A stretch of DNA of 22,603 bases from CBFCZU01 sp965602635. GTDB taxonomy: Bacteria > Planctomycetota > Phycisphaerae > SM23-33. A program made the translations under genes and the position numbers. The notes under the pieces were generated by a model. That model searched no databases. It worked only from the letters and a program-made list of their open reading frames with translations, and was not told where the DNA came from. Location of the stretch: assembly GCA_965602635.1 (NCBI GenBank), contig CBFCZU010000040.1, positions 1-22,603 on the forward strand. Reading direction: 5' to 3'. This document shows positions 14,788-22,603 of the stretch, one piece after another (within the stretch, counting starts at the first letter, position 1; every line of letters begins with the position of its first letter).

Positions 14788-15907
14788 ATGGCTGACGAGC
14801 AGAACCTACCGGTGTTGATCGACTCCCTTCACGCCCGGATCGTATCGATCCGGGACTCTCTTTGACCTCCCTGCACGCCAGCAGGAAATGTCGCGGATCG
14901 AGGAGCGGATGTCCGCGCCCGGCTTCTGGGACGACCAGGAGACGGCGGGCAAGGTGGTCGTCCAGCTCAAGGCCCTCAAGGCCGTGGTGGTCCCGGTGAC
15001 GGAGCTGTCGGGGCGGGTCGATGACCTGCGAGTCCTTCACGAGCTGGGCGTCGAGGCCGCCGACGAGGCGACCCTCGCCGAGGCGGCCGAGGAGGCCGGC
15101 AAGCTCGCCGGCGAGCTCGACAGCCTCGAGCTGCGGACGATGCTCGCGGGCCCCCACGACGCCGGCGACTGCTACTTCTCCATCCACGCCGGGGCGGGCG
15201 GGACCGAAAGCTGCGACTGGGCCGAGATGCTGCTGCGAATGTACGCCCGCTACTTCGAGCGTGCCGGCTACAAGGCCGAGGAGATCGACCGCGTGGACGG
15301 CGAGGGGGCCGGCATCCGCTCGGTGTCCCTCCGCGTGAGCGGGGCTTACGCCTACGGCTACCTCTCCTGCGAGCGCGGCGTGCACCGGCTGGTGCGGATC
15401 AGCCCGTTCGACGCCGCCAACCGCCGGCACACGTCGTTCGCGTCGGTGGACGTCCTGCCCCAGCTGGACGAGGTGGAGATCGAGGTTGATTGGGACAAGG
15501 GCGTTCGCGAGGACACCTACCGCGCCCACGGCGCGGGCGGGCAGCACGTGAACAAGGTTTCCTCGGCCATCAGGCTGACGCACCTGTCCACGAGCATCGT
15601 CTCCCAGTGCCAGAACGAGCGTTCGCAGCACCAGAACCGCGCCGCCGCCCGGAAGATGCTCCTGGCCAAGCTCTACCAGCACGAGGAGGCGCAGCGCGAC
15701 GCGGAGCTGGCCAATCTTTACGGCGAGAAGGGGGAGATCGCCTTCGGCAACCACATCCGCTCGTACGTGCTATACCCCTATCAGCTCGTCCGTGACGAGC
15801 GGACGGAGCTGAAGGTGGGGACGGCGCAGGCGGTGCTGGACGGGGACGTCCAGGCGTTCATAGACGCGGCCCTGCGTCGGCGGCTGGGCAAGGCCAATTC
15901 GCGGTAG
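14788..15907 (+). CDS. prfB: Peptide chain release factor 2 with programmed +1 frameshift
   Basis: RF2 recognises UAA and UGA stop codons and triggers release of the finished protein. Translation starts at ATG 14788 (AGGAGA 5 bases ahead), runs 25 codons to CTT TGA (14860-14865), and must shift +1 so that T14863 is skipped and GAC (14864-14866) is read. The joined product is 372 residues, 14788-14862 plus 14864-15907. In this numbering the codon-recognition tripeptide SPF is at 205-207 and the catalytic GGQ at 250-252, the same numbers as in E. coli RF2, which confirms the join. Residue 246 is Ala, the common form (E. coli K-12 has Thr). The gene stands alone here and is followed by two hairpins. 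Confidence 0.97.
14834..14866 (+). promoter_or_regulatory. prfB frameshift site with upstream hairpin
   Basis: The shift site CTT TGA C (14860-14866) is the classic autoregulatory one: when RF2 is scarce the ribosome pauses at UGA and slips. The Shine-Dalgarno-like stimulator normally found just upstream (AGGGGG in E. coli) is degenerate here (CCGGGAC). Instead CCCGGATCG (14834-14842) and CGATCCGGG (14846-14854) form a perfect 9-bp stem with loop TAT, ending 5 bases before CTT. Confidence 0.85.
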
Positions 15908-15909
15908 CC

Positions 15910-15949
15910 GCCCCCGCGGGGGCTTCGACGCGAGCGACTTGCGTCGCTC
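15910..15949. terminator. Double hairpin between prfB and YHS-like gene
   Basis: The first hairpin is the palindrome GCCCCCGCGGGGGC (15910-15923). The second is GAGCGAC (15932-15938) with GTCGCTC (15943-15949) and a TTGC loop. The genes on either side converge, so the pair can serve both. Confidence 0.6.
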
Positions 15950-15959
15950 TTGCTCAGGG

Positions 15960-16346
15960 TCAGCCGGTCTTCTTGTCGCCGGCGGCTTTCTGGAGCTTCG
16001 CCTCTTTCTGCGCTTCGGAGAGCTTGTCCCAGGCCGTGGGGCAGCCGCCGCAGCAGAAGGCGACCTTCTTGCCCTTGTGCAGCCGCACCAGCTCTGGGAC
16101 GACGTTCTTGGGGTCGATGGGCGAGCCCATGATCGGGCAGGTGACGTTGGCGAAGGTCTGGGGCTTCTCGCCGCCGGGGACTGCCTTGGCGGGAGTGCGC
16201 TGGCCTCCCTCGCCGCACGGGCCGATGATGCCGCATCCGCCCGCGACAATCCTGAAGCCTCCGGTGGCCAGCGAGGCGACGGTCACGCCAACGGCCACCG
16301 CGCCCAACAGCCCGATAAGCGCCCATGTGCGTACGTGCTTCTTCAT
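15960..16346 (-). CDS. Membrane-anchored Cys-rich YHS-like protein
   Basis: A 128-residue protein with a basic start and one hydrophobic segment (about 8-27), exported or anchored. The C-terminal half has CPIMGSPID (70-78) and KKVAFCCGGCPTAWDKL (93-109), the arrangement of YHS-type metal-binding modules in which Cys70 and Cys98, Cys99 and Cys102 could hold a metal ion. Cys38 and Cys44 in the linker are extra. YHS modules occur in metal-transport and metal-dependent proteins, but no transporter or oxidase gene is adjacent. ATG 16346 is chosen because GAGGA precedes it and the signal segment starts there; the frame is open for 49 more codons without recognisable content. A promoter and leader hairpin precede it. 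Confidence 0.78.
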   Translation of the reverse strand: MKKHVRTWALIGLLGAVAVGVTVASLATGGFRIVAGGCGIIGPCGEGGQRTPAKAVPGGEKPQTFANVTCPIMGSPIDPKNVVPELVRLHKGKKVAFCCGGCPTAWDKLSEAQKEAKLQKAAGDKKTG

Positions 16347-16388
16347 GATCGTATTCCTCACTCGGTCGTGATGTTCTGTTTCCAGCCC

Positions 16389-16424
16389 GGCCGTCCGGTC
16401 CCGGGCGGCCGACGTTACATTATA
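16389..16424 (-). promoter_or_regulatory. Perfect -10 box and leader hairpin for YHS-like gene
   Basis: On the minus strand a perfect TATAAT lies at 16419-16424; the -35 region is poor. The transcript would begin near 16412 and run at once into a hairpin (16389-16410; GGCCG and CGGCC outer arms, CCGG inner arms, one mismatch), which could stabilise the 5' end. Confidence 0.45.
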
Positions 16425-16433
16425 GGCACCCAG

Positions 16434-16453
16434 AAAACCCTCCGTCCGGGGGG
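16434..16453 (-). terminator. Possible intrinsic terminator of the surface-protein operon
   Basis: On the minus strand CCCCCC-GGAC-GGAGGG (one mismatch) is followed directly by TTTT. It is about 47 bases past the stop of the BNR-like gene and just upstream of the next gene's -10 box. Confidence 0.4.
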
Positions 16454-16499
16454 CGGGGGTGATGTGTGGGGGCGTTCGGGGAGTCAGAGGCAACTGGGG

Positions 16500-18557
16500 C
16501 TACGGCTCGGCGGTGACGTTCGCTAGATAGTACGCTCCCGGCTTGCCGCCTTCCTTGGTCGCCAGGCCTATGCCGGCGCCGTACTGCCGCAGGAACAGGG
16601 TGCCCTTCGTCAGCAGCAGCTTCATCGGGATTCGGACGGTCTGGTACTCGCCGCCGATGCTCTTGAGGTGCCCGCCGGCGATGAGCGGCACGCCCCGGCT
16701 CCAGTGGGGCACGTCGATCATGTTCTCGCCCATGCGGAAGTAGTCCAGGATGTGGACGTACAGCTCCTGGTTGACGGTTCCCTTGATGTCGAGCCGGAGG
16801 GTGTCGCAGCCGGAGATGTTGAGTCTGCCCTCGCCGATGTGCCAGGCGGCCCGCCATGGCCCCGGTCCGGTGGCCTGGACCAGCAGGGCGGGGTTGTTCG
16901 GATCTCGCTGGCGGTCCACGTGCTGGGAGACCGTGACGGTGCCTTCGACTATCTCGCCCGCGAAGCGGAATCGCCGCCCCCCGGGCCAGATGGAGACAGG
17001 CGCGGGCTTGCGGCGGATGGCGATCACGGCCGAGTGCGAGTCCTTCTGGCCGCTGGTGCCGAGGGCGGTGACGGTCATGGCGCTGCGGGTGTTGGCGGGC
17101 AGGCCCCAGCGGCGGTCGTGGCGGGGCAGGCTGGGAAAGTCGCCCGGCAGGAACCGCACCTGCGTGCCCCACAGCCCGTCGCCGCCTTTGCCGTCGCCGT
17201 GCTTGCCGTCGTCGTGGAGCTGGGTCAAGGCGCTGCCGCCGATGATCGACAGGTCAACGGTCACGGACTTGATGCTGCGCGGGCCCTTGGGGTGGCTGAC
17301 CTTCGCCAGCACGCCGAACCCCATGCTGCCCTTCAGGGCGGAGAACGACTTGTGGGCGGCCGCCAGCGCCTTGACGTCGCCCTCGGTGGCCGAGCCCGTG
17401 GCGATGCTCGCCAGGCGGGTGTGCATCGTGCTCTGAGCGCCGCCCACGGCGTCGAAGGCCACCCAAAGCGACGAGGGGCTGCACCAGGCCTGGAGGACCG
17501 TCGGGGCGACCTTGCGCGGTACCCGCCGCCCAATCCACAGCCAATTGTTCATCACGATGTACCAGGTCAGCCCGTTGGCGCTGGCCCGGCAGCTCGCACC
17601 CGACTTGATGTACGGTCCCACGTACAGCCCGGTGTTCTGGGGCACGAGCGAGCCCCTGCGGAGCAGGCGTGTGGAGATGACCAGCCCCCGCCCGTGTGGG
17701 TCGTAGGCGGCCGCCAGCTCGGTGTTGTCGGTCGCGCCGTGGGTCAGCAGCACGCTGACCCACTGGCCGGGGCCTATCCTGGCGGCGTTCTGCCAGGTCC
17801 GCCCGTCGTCGTGGGACTCGAGTATGACCCCGTCGAGCGTGGAGAAGAGGAACCGGTTGGGCCGGAGCAGCTCGCAGGCGGGCTCGCCGGGGCGGATGCC
17901 GCGGTTGGACTCCTCCCACCGCTGGGCGTCCCACGCCGAGCGGTGGATGCCCCAGGTCCTGCCCTCCATTGCGGCCATCGAGCCCACCGCCACGATCGTG
18001 GGCCCGCAGAAGGCGAAGCTCTTGAGGTACCGGTCCTGGCCGAAGGCCTCCCACGTCTTGCCCAGGTCGCGCGTCACCGACATTCCCGGCGCCCCGAGCG
18101 CGTGGGTGACCATCACCGTCCGCCAGGACGGGTCGATCCGGCTGAAGTCCACGTGGGCGACGTGCTGCGAGGCGAGCTTCTCGGCCTTGCTGGACATGGG
18201 CTTGAAGCTCGCGGCGCCGTCGGTGCTGATGAAGAGCCCGTTGGCGTCGGTCCCGACGAGCAGGCAGTTCTCATCGGCCGGCCGGCAAGCTATCGCGGTG
18301 ATCTGGCCGAGCTTCTCTGTGGTGGCGGAGGCGACCGGCTGGAATGTCCGCCCCTCGTCGGCGGTCTTGAAGAGCCCCTTGCCGGTGATAGCCCAGGCCA
18401 CTTGCGGGTCCGTGGGGTGGGGGTGGATCGCGCGGACGTCGGCGAGCTTGCGGCAGATTGTCCAGTTCAGTTGGAAGGCCTGCTCGGCGGCCCGGGCCGG
18501 CCCGGCGGCGGAGACCGCCAGGAGCCATGCCAGGATGAGAGAGACTCGTCGGCTCAT
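16500..18557 (-). CDS. Secreted BNR/VPS10-like beta-propeller protein
   Basis: A 685-residue exported protein. A signal peptide (about 1-23, cleavage after ARA) is followed by a propeller-like region (about 30-380) with Asp-box/BNR-type repeats such as GLFKTADEGRTF, GLFISTDGAASF, SVTRDLGKTW and ESHDDGRTW, each S/T-x-D-x-G-x-T-like. Residues about 425-525 contain LHDDGKHGDGKGGDGLWG, the Asp/Gly signature of a choice-of-anchor-type immunoglobulin-like module. The last 150 residues are beta-rich and may bind carbohydrate. Asp-box propellers include sialidases and sortilin-type binding proteins; the sialidase Arg/Tyr set is not evident, so binding is more likely than hydrolysis. The ATG overlaps the caspase-like stop by 4 bp. 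Confidence 0.8.
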   Translation of the reverse strand: MSRRVSLILAWLLAVSAAGPARAAEQAFQLNWTICRKLADVRAIHPHPTDPQVAWAITGKGLFKTADEGRTFQPVASATTEKLGQITAIACRPADENCLLVGTDANGLFISTDGAASFKPMSSKAEKLASQHVAHVDFSRIDPSWRTVMVTHALGAPGMSVTRDLGKTWEAFGQDRYLKSFAFCGPTIVAVGSMAAMEGRTWGIHRSAWDAQRWEESNRGIRPGEPACELLRPNRFLFSTLDGVILESHDDGRTWQNAARIGPGQWVSVLLTHGATDNTELAAAYDPHGRGLVISTRLLRRGSLVPQNTGLYVGPYIKSGASCRASANGLTWYIVMNNWLWIGRRVPRKVAPTVLQAWCSPSSLWVAFDAVGGAQSTMHTRLASIATGSATEGDVKALAAAHKSFSALKGSMGFGVLAKVSHPKGPRSIKSVTVDLSIIGGSALTQLHDDGKHGDGKGGDGLWGTQVRFLPGDFPSLPRHDRRWGLPANTRSAMTVTALGTSGQKDSHSAVIAIRRKPAPVSIWPGGRRFRFAGEIVEGTVTVSQHVDRQRDPNNPALLVQATGPGPWRAAWHIGEGRLNISGCDTLRLDIKGTVNQELYVHILDYFRMGENMIDVPHWSRGVPLIAGGHLKSIGGEYQTVRIPMKLLLTKGTLFLRQYGAGIGLATKEGGKPGAYYLANVTAEP

Positions 18558-19666
18558 TTGCCCACCGGGCGCTTGAGCAACTCGGGCTTGCCCAGCACCG
18601 TGCGCCGCGCCAGGAACCCCACGCTTCCCGGCGTGTCGGGCGGGAGCTTCTGGAACTTGTACGGCTGCCAGAGGAAGAATCCCTTCCTGCCCCCGTCATC
18701 GTCGATTCGGGCGTGCTCGGCGAGGACGCGCCGGTTGTGCCAGTGCTTGTCGAAGCGTCCGAACTTCGGCTGGGCGTCGGGCACGGTGTCGGGGTCCGGC
18801 GGGGCCGGCTCGCCCGCAACGGGGGCGGGCATGCCCAGCTTGTTGTTGGTCCCGGCGTAGAGCTTCCGCCAGATGGCGCGCGTCTGCTTGCCCTGGACGT
18901 GCCAGGTGTTCGCCGCGCCCGCCACCGGGCGACCGCCGGCGGGGATGAGGTACTGGCGGTGGTAGAAGTTGCCCGTCTCCCGCGCCGCGTAAACGAACGC
19001 CTCCATCAGGTCGATGGCCTTGTCCTTGTTCGCGTCGGCCTGGCCCGTCTCGTAGGCGCGGAGGAGGAACTCCGCGAAATACGCCTGGGTGCCGTCGTTG
19101 CCCGCCCCGGCGCCGGAGATGAGCACCCGCCCGGGCACGGCCAGCGTCTTGATGAACTCCGCCCCGCCGCTGGAGCAGTTGATGATGACCATGTTGTCGG
19201 TCGGCAGCGCGTCGATCATGTCCGCCAGGTCATCGGCCGTGAGGTCGAGCCCCGGCAGGCAGAGCTTGCCCACCGGCTCGTTGATCTGCCCGTGCCCCGC
19301 CATGAAGAGGACGAACTGGTCCTGGTCGCGGATGGCCAAGGCCGTCTTGGCGAGCGCCTGGCGGATGTTCTCGACGGTGGCCTTTATGCGCGGCGGCTTG
19401 GCCTTGGCGTCGGCGGCCTCGGTCAGCACGATGATGTTCTTCGCCGGCACGCCGCAGCGCTTGGTGAGCACGGCGTGGAAGCGGTTGGTCCAGTCCAGCA
19501 GGTTGCGCGAGTATGCCTTCGTCCCGCCAAGCCCGGCGATGAGCACGGCCCGGACAGTGGGGGCGGCGGGCTTGCTGGCCGGCGGGCGGGGCGGGGCGCC
19601 CGCCGACTGGGCCCAAGCGGCGGCACACAGCAGGCCGGTCAGGATCAGTGCCGAAATTCGCTTCAT
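18554..19666 (-). CDS. Secreted caspase-like (C13-type) cysteine peptidase with EF-hand
   Basis: A 370-residue exported protein of the caspase/legumain fold. The signal peptide covers about 1-20 (cleavage near AWAQ). The catalytic His is in FMAGHGQ (His125) and the Cys in VIINCSSGG (Cys164), in the spacing and strand context of clan CD peptidases. Residues 211-222 (DANKDKAIDLME) are a full EF-hand calcium loop with ligands at 1, 3, 5, 9 and 12, so calcium may be needed for activity. The tail (about 260-370) is proline-rich and unrecognised. ATG 19666 is chosen because the signal peptide begins there; the frame opens 9 codons earlier. It is 31 bp after the DUF4159 gene. Legumain-type specificity for Asn/Asp is family knowledge, not shown here. 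Confidence 0.83.
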   Translation of the reverse strand: MKRISALILTGLLCAAAWAQSAGAPPRPPASKPAAPTVRAVLIAGLGGTKAYSRNLLDWTNRFHAVLTKRCGVPAKNIIVLTEAADAKAKPPRIKATVENIRQALAKTALAIRDQDQFVLFMAGHGQINEPVGKLCLPGLDLTADDLADMIDALPTDNMVIINCSSGGAEFIKTLAVPGRVLISGAGAGNDGTQAYFAEFLLRAYETGQADANKDKAIDLMEAFVYAARETGNFYHRQYLIPAGGRPVAGAANTWHVQGKQTRAIWRKLYAGTNNKLGMPAPVAGEPAPPDPDTVPDAQPKFGRFDKHWHNRRVLAEHARIDDDGGRKGFFLWQPYKFQKLPPDTPGSVGFLARRTVLGKPELLKRPVGK

Positions 19667-19697
19667 GGGTGAGGTTCCTTGCGCCTGCGCCACAATC

Positions 19698-20516
19698 TCA
19701 GTGCGTGAGGTAGTAAATGATTATGTTTATCCCCATGCGGATGGCCGCCTCGTTCTCCTTCTGCGAGAACCACACGCTCACCCAGCCGCAGTGTAAGTCG
19801 CCCGGCGTGACCAGCGTCATGATCCGCCCCGTGCCCTTCTCGAAGAGCCCGTAGTCGCCGTGGTCGACGCCCTGAAGGCACAGCGAGCCCTTGGGGAAGC
19901 GGAAATAGCAGTGGTACAGCTCGTGGTCGGCGGGGACCTTCTTCATGCGGTTTTCGGGGAACAGGCGGTTGATCATCTTCACGTAGTCGCGGAAGAAGCG
20001 GTCGCCCGTATTCCCCAGCACGCAGTCGTCGGCGTGCACGAACCCGCCGCGCATGAGGAATTCCTTGAGGTTCTTCTCCTCGTTCTTGGGCAGGTCGAAG
20101 TATCCCTCCGAGGTGGCGAAGACGAAGGGGTATCGGCACATGTTCTCCAGGTCGGAGAGCTTGACGACCACGGGGTCCTGGCTGACGTTGACGTTGGTCA
20201 ACTGCTCCAGGCGCTTCCTGAGGATGGCGTCTCCCCTGGGGTAGATGTCCCACTCGTCGGCGGTCTCGTCCTTGACGTGGAACATCAGCCTGGGGAAGAA
20301 GAACGTTCCGGTCTTGACGGCCTTGGGGTCCTCGCCGGCGGCGGCCTTCGCGACCGAGCCGAAGGGCCCGCGCCCGGGCAGCAGGGCCGAGCCCGCCAGG
20401 GCGGCGCCGCCGACCAGCGCCGCCTTGAGCAGCTCTCGCCGGTTCAGGTGCCACTTGACTTCCTTGAGGACCTCCCGCTTCCAGTCCTTCAGGTCGTTGC
20501 GGTTTTCCAGCAGCAT
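19698..20516 (-). CDS. DUF4159 protein with Tat-like signal
   Basis: A 272-residue protein. After a charged 24-residue leader comes NRRELLKAALVGGAALAGSA, a twin-arginine-like motif (Arg26-Arg27) and hydrophobic core, so export in folded form is likely. The rest fits DUF4159: FFFPRLMFHVKD, a YPFVFATSEGYFDLPKNEEKNLKEFL stretch read in order, GGFVHADDC, then HELYHCYFRF and a C-terminal TPGDLHCGW. DUF4159 is related to glutamine amidotransferase-like folds but has no known activity, and planctomycetes often carry it next to VWA proteins, as here. GGAG lies 7 bases before the ATG. The gap from the VWA gene (20517-20623) holds a CCGCGG-ACG-CCGCGG hairpin at 20588-20602 and no clear promoter. Confidence 0.83.
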   Translation of the reverse strand: MLLENRNDLKDWKREVLKEVKWHLNRRELLKAALVGGAALAGSALLPGRGPFGSVAKAAAGEDPKAVKTGTFFFPRLMFHVKDETADEWDIYPRGDAILRKRLEQLTNVNVSQDPVVVKLSDLENMCRYPFVFATSEGYFDLPKNEEKNLKEFLMRGGFVHADDCVLGNTGDRFFRDYVKMINRLFPENRMKKVPADHELYHCYFRFPKGSLCLQGVDHGDYGLFEKGTGRIMTLVTPGDLHCGWVSVWFSQKENEAAIRMGINIIIYYLTH

Positions 20517-20623
20517 TTTGCTACTCCAGATTCAGCGTCCGCCGTTGCCGCTCCGCGCATCGGCCCGCGTGCCTGTCCGGCCGGAAGCCGCGGACGCCGC
20601 GGTCAAATTCACTCTCTACTATA

Positions 20624-22603
20624 TCACATCAGCCCGCCCCGCCGGCGGAAAACCCACTCGGCCGAGAGGGCCACAGCCAGCAGGCCGAACAGGGGCCACG
20701 TGTCCCACAGGTCGTGCTGCTCGTAGACCGTCTCCTCCCGCCGCATCTCGCGGATGCGGTCCTTGATCTCGCCGGCGATCTTGTCGGCGTCGGCGGGGGT
20801 GTAGTACTTCCCGCCGGAAATCTCGGCGATCTCCTCAAGCACGCCCTTCTGCTGCCTCGGGTCGGAAAACTCGTCCAGCGTCTCGCCCACCGAGAAGGTC
20901 GTCGAGGCGGAGACCTCTGTGTCGTCCTTGAACTTGGCGATCACCTCGACGTTGTAGTCGCCGGCGTCGGCCGGCTCGTACTGGGCCTGGTAAACGCCCT
21001 CGATGCTCAGGATCCAGTCCATCTTCAGGTCCCTGGTCTTCGCCCCGGGGGTGGTGATGCGGGCGATGACCTCGGCGTTGTTGACCGGCTCGAGCATCGC
21101 ATCCAGCACGGCGGCGCGGATGGAGACCGGCTCGTTCCTGGCGAAGAGGTCCTTGTTCAGCTCGATGGCGATCTGACCCTTGGCGCCGACCGCCAGCCAG
21201 CGGACGAGCTGCCTCCAGAATTTCTCGTGCAGCTTGTTCTCGATTGGCAGGGCCATGCGCCAGTGCCACGACCCGCCGGTGGTGAAGGCGGCGGCCCGCC
21301 CGGCCCCGTACTGCTGGACGACCAGCACGGGCGAGTCGTCCTTCGGCTCGACGGCCAGCACCTCGGCGGCCGGCTTGGTCTTGGCGATGGGGTTGTGACC
21401 GATGAGGGTGGGGGCCTTCGACCAGATGCTGCGGTTGATGAGCACGTTGTTGCTCTGCCTCATGGCCGGGTGTGTCTCGCCGGCCTTGGTCAGGCCGACG
21501 CTGAACTCGCGCTGGCGATAGTCCACGGACTGATCGGGCAGCACGACCGGCAGCATCTTCTCGATCGGCGTGCCGTGGTACTTGCCTCGGTTGAAGGAGT
21601 TGACGCCGCCGAGCATGAGGAAGCCCCGCCCCTTCTTGCTGACGAATGCCTCGGTGATCGCCAGTTGCTCCTTGGTGAGGTACCCGGCCTCGATGTCGCC
21701 GAAGATGACCGCCTCGAAGCGGAAGAGAGCCTTTGCGGTCGTCGGGTAGCCGTTGACCTTGGTCTTTGGCTTGGGCTTGCCGGGCTCGGGCGGTTCCTGC
21801 AGCCCGTCCTCGGGCTCGGCGCCCTGGAGGATGTACGGCTTGGGCCCGGCCAGTCGGAGGATGCTGACGATGCGGAAGTCCTTGTCCCGGAACAGCGCCC
21901 GGCGGAGGTATCGGTACTCCTCGCGCGGGCTGCCTTCGAGGTAGAGCACGGGCAGGCGGCGGTCGGCGATCTTGACCAGGAAGTCGAAGGTGTTGTTCTG
22001 GGCGATGACCTCGTCCGCCGCGGCGGGGATTTCCACGGTGTAGCGGAAGGTGCCTTTGTCGTCCGGCTGGAAGCCCAAGCGGATGCGGTAGATGTCCACG
22101 TCGGGGGTGGGCACGCAGCGGATCGTCTGGAGGACCTCCTGGTCCTTGCGCAGGATCACGTCGAACGGGTCGGAATATCCGCTGACCCGGACGTATGCGT
22201 GGATGCCCACGGAGGTGTTTCGCCGGACCTCCTTGGGGGCCAGCACGCGGACGACCTCCAGGTCGGGCGGGGGCTTGATGTTGCCGAAGCCGACGCAGTA
22301 CACGGGCACGGGCGTGCCGCGGGCGCGGAGCCGCCTGGCCATGTCCTGGGGCAGCCCGCCGGCGTTGGCCGAGCCGTCGGTCAGCAGCACCGCCGCCGCC
22401 ACGGGCACGCCGCGCAGCTCGGTGTCGATTACCCGCATGGCGGCGTAGAGGTTGGTCCGCTCTCCCGCGCCGGTCAGGTCGTCGATGCCTTCCATGCTCT
22501 CGGTCCGGTCGGTGAACCTGAAGAGCCTCACCGGGCAGATCTCCGAGAGCTGCTCGAGCAGGGCGGCCCCGCCCGAGCCGCCCTTGCCCGGGGCGCCCAG
22601 CAC
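20624..22603 (-). CDS. Membrane-anchored VWA-domain protein (5' end outside window)
   Basis: The N-terminal part lies beyond the right edge; 659 residues are visible. The first 100 or so are the second half of a von Willebrand A domain: GERTNLYAAM carries the MIDAS Thr and AVLLTDGSANAGG the MIDAS Asp; the DxSxS motif must lie outside. A beta-rich region follows, then a glutamine amidotransferase-like stretch around LPVLYLEGSPREEYRYLRRAL and VIFGDIEAGYLTKEQ to MLGGVNSF. A C-terminal membrane segment (about 635-650) with an RRR stop-transfer ends it. Relatives in planctomycetes sit in clusters with MoxR ATPase and DUF58 genes; those, if present, would be upstream, off the window. It is the first visible gene of the minus-strand operon. 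Confidence 0.85.
   Translation of the reverse strand: MLGAPGKGGSGGAALLEQLSEICPVRLFRFTDRTESMEGIDDLTGAGERTNLYAAMRVIDTELRGVPVAAAVLLTDGSANAGGLPQDMARRLRARGTPVPVYCVGFGNIKPPPDLEVVRVLAPKEVRRNTSVGIHAYVRVSGYSDPFDVILRKDQEVLQTIRCVPTPDVDIYRIRLGFQPDDKGTFRYTVEIPAAADEVIAQNNTFDFLVKIADRRLPVLYLEGSPREEYRYLRRALFRDKDFRIVSILRLAGPKPYILQGAEPEDGLQEPPEPGKPKPKTKVNGYPTTAKALFRFEAVIFGDIEAGYLTKEQLAITEAFVSKKGRGFLMLGGVNSFNRGKYHGTPIEKMLPVVLPDQSVDYRQREFSVGLTKAGETHPAMRQSNNVLINRSIWSKAPTLIGHNPIAKTKPAAEVLAVEPKDDSPVLVVQQYGAGRAAAFTTGGSWHWRMALPIENKLHEKFWRQLVRWLAVGAKGQIAIELNKDLFARNEPVSIRAAVLDAMLEPVNNAEVIARITTPGAKTRDLKMDWILSIEGVYQAQYEPADAGDYNVEVIAKFKDDTEVSASTTFSVGETLDEFSDPRQQKGVLEEIAEISGGKYYTPADADKIAGEIKDRIREMRREETVYEQHDLWDTWPLFGLLAVALSAEWVFRRRGGLM

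Noticed and set aside
14863..14865. In-frame TGA making prfB look broken
   Set aside because: CTT TGA C is the known programmed frameshift site, and the joined protein puts SPF and GGQ at the same numbers as in E. coli RF2.
16668..18860. 730-codon plus-strand open frame
   Set aside because: Antisense shadow of the propeller and caspase-like genes; composition is low-complexity Gly/Ala/Arg/Val with no domain.

Overview
The window is about two-thirds G+C and looks like a chromosomal piece of a planctomycete, possibly of the Phycisphaerae or an uncultured relative. This rests on gene content, not on a marker gene: a cytoplasmic Ser/Thr kinase with a C-terminal membrane anchor, a sigma-70 protein with a planctomycete-like N-terminal half, DUF4159 and VWA surface proteins, a DUF4139 fragment, a caspase-like (C13) secreted protein and many short-operon housekeeping genes. 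I see no phage, IS element, CRISPR array, tRNA or rRNA.

Layout. 1-396: gene-free, with two diverged copies of a repeat that each end in a 10-bp-period array, then a hairpin behind the kinase gene. 397-2961 (minus): Ser/Thr kinase and an orphan radical SAM protein. 3138-7206 (plus): PPi-type phosphofructokinase, a GH10-fold protein that has lost both catalytic glutamates, a ComEA-like helix-hairpin-helix protein and a CPBP membrane protease. 7286-9298 (plus): DUF547 lipoprotein, a lone MlaE permease and a small Mpo1/DUF962-like membrane protein. 9299-9621: AT-rich regulatory island ahead of a sigma factor gene (9622-10548). 10641-11030: a broken DUF4139 gene. 11124-14687 (minus): ManD/RspA-type enolase-superfamily dehydratase, a 20-codon stub resembling the start of a PfkB sugar kinase, galactokinase and type 2 PyrF. 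14788-15907 (plus): prfB (release factor 2) with its programmed +1 frameshift. 15960-22603 (minus): a YHS-like Cys-rich anchored protein with its own promoter, then a probable surface/secretion operon read VWA protein (cut by the window edge) -> DUF4159 -> caspase-like peptidase -> BNR/VPS10-like propeller protein.

How the genes fit together. Sugar metabolism recurs (PFK, GH10-like, GalK, PfkB stub, ManD-like) but in separate transcription units, so a single pathway is not shown. The last four minus-strand genes are the best candidate for a functional system: all are exported or membrane-bound, closely packed, and the last two overlap by 4 bp. 

I did not find a complete, clearly new system. 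The strongest points for a second look are the 9-bp perfect hairpin directly upstream of the prfB frameshift site, the catalytically dead GH10 protein, the two gene fossils (DUF4139 and PfkB-like), and the 10-bp-period repeats at the left end.
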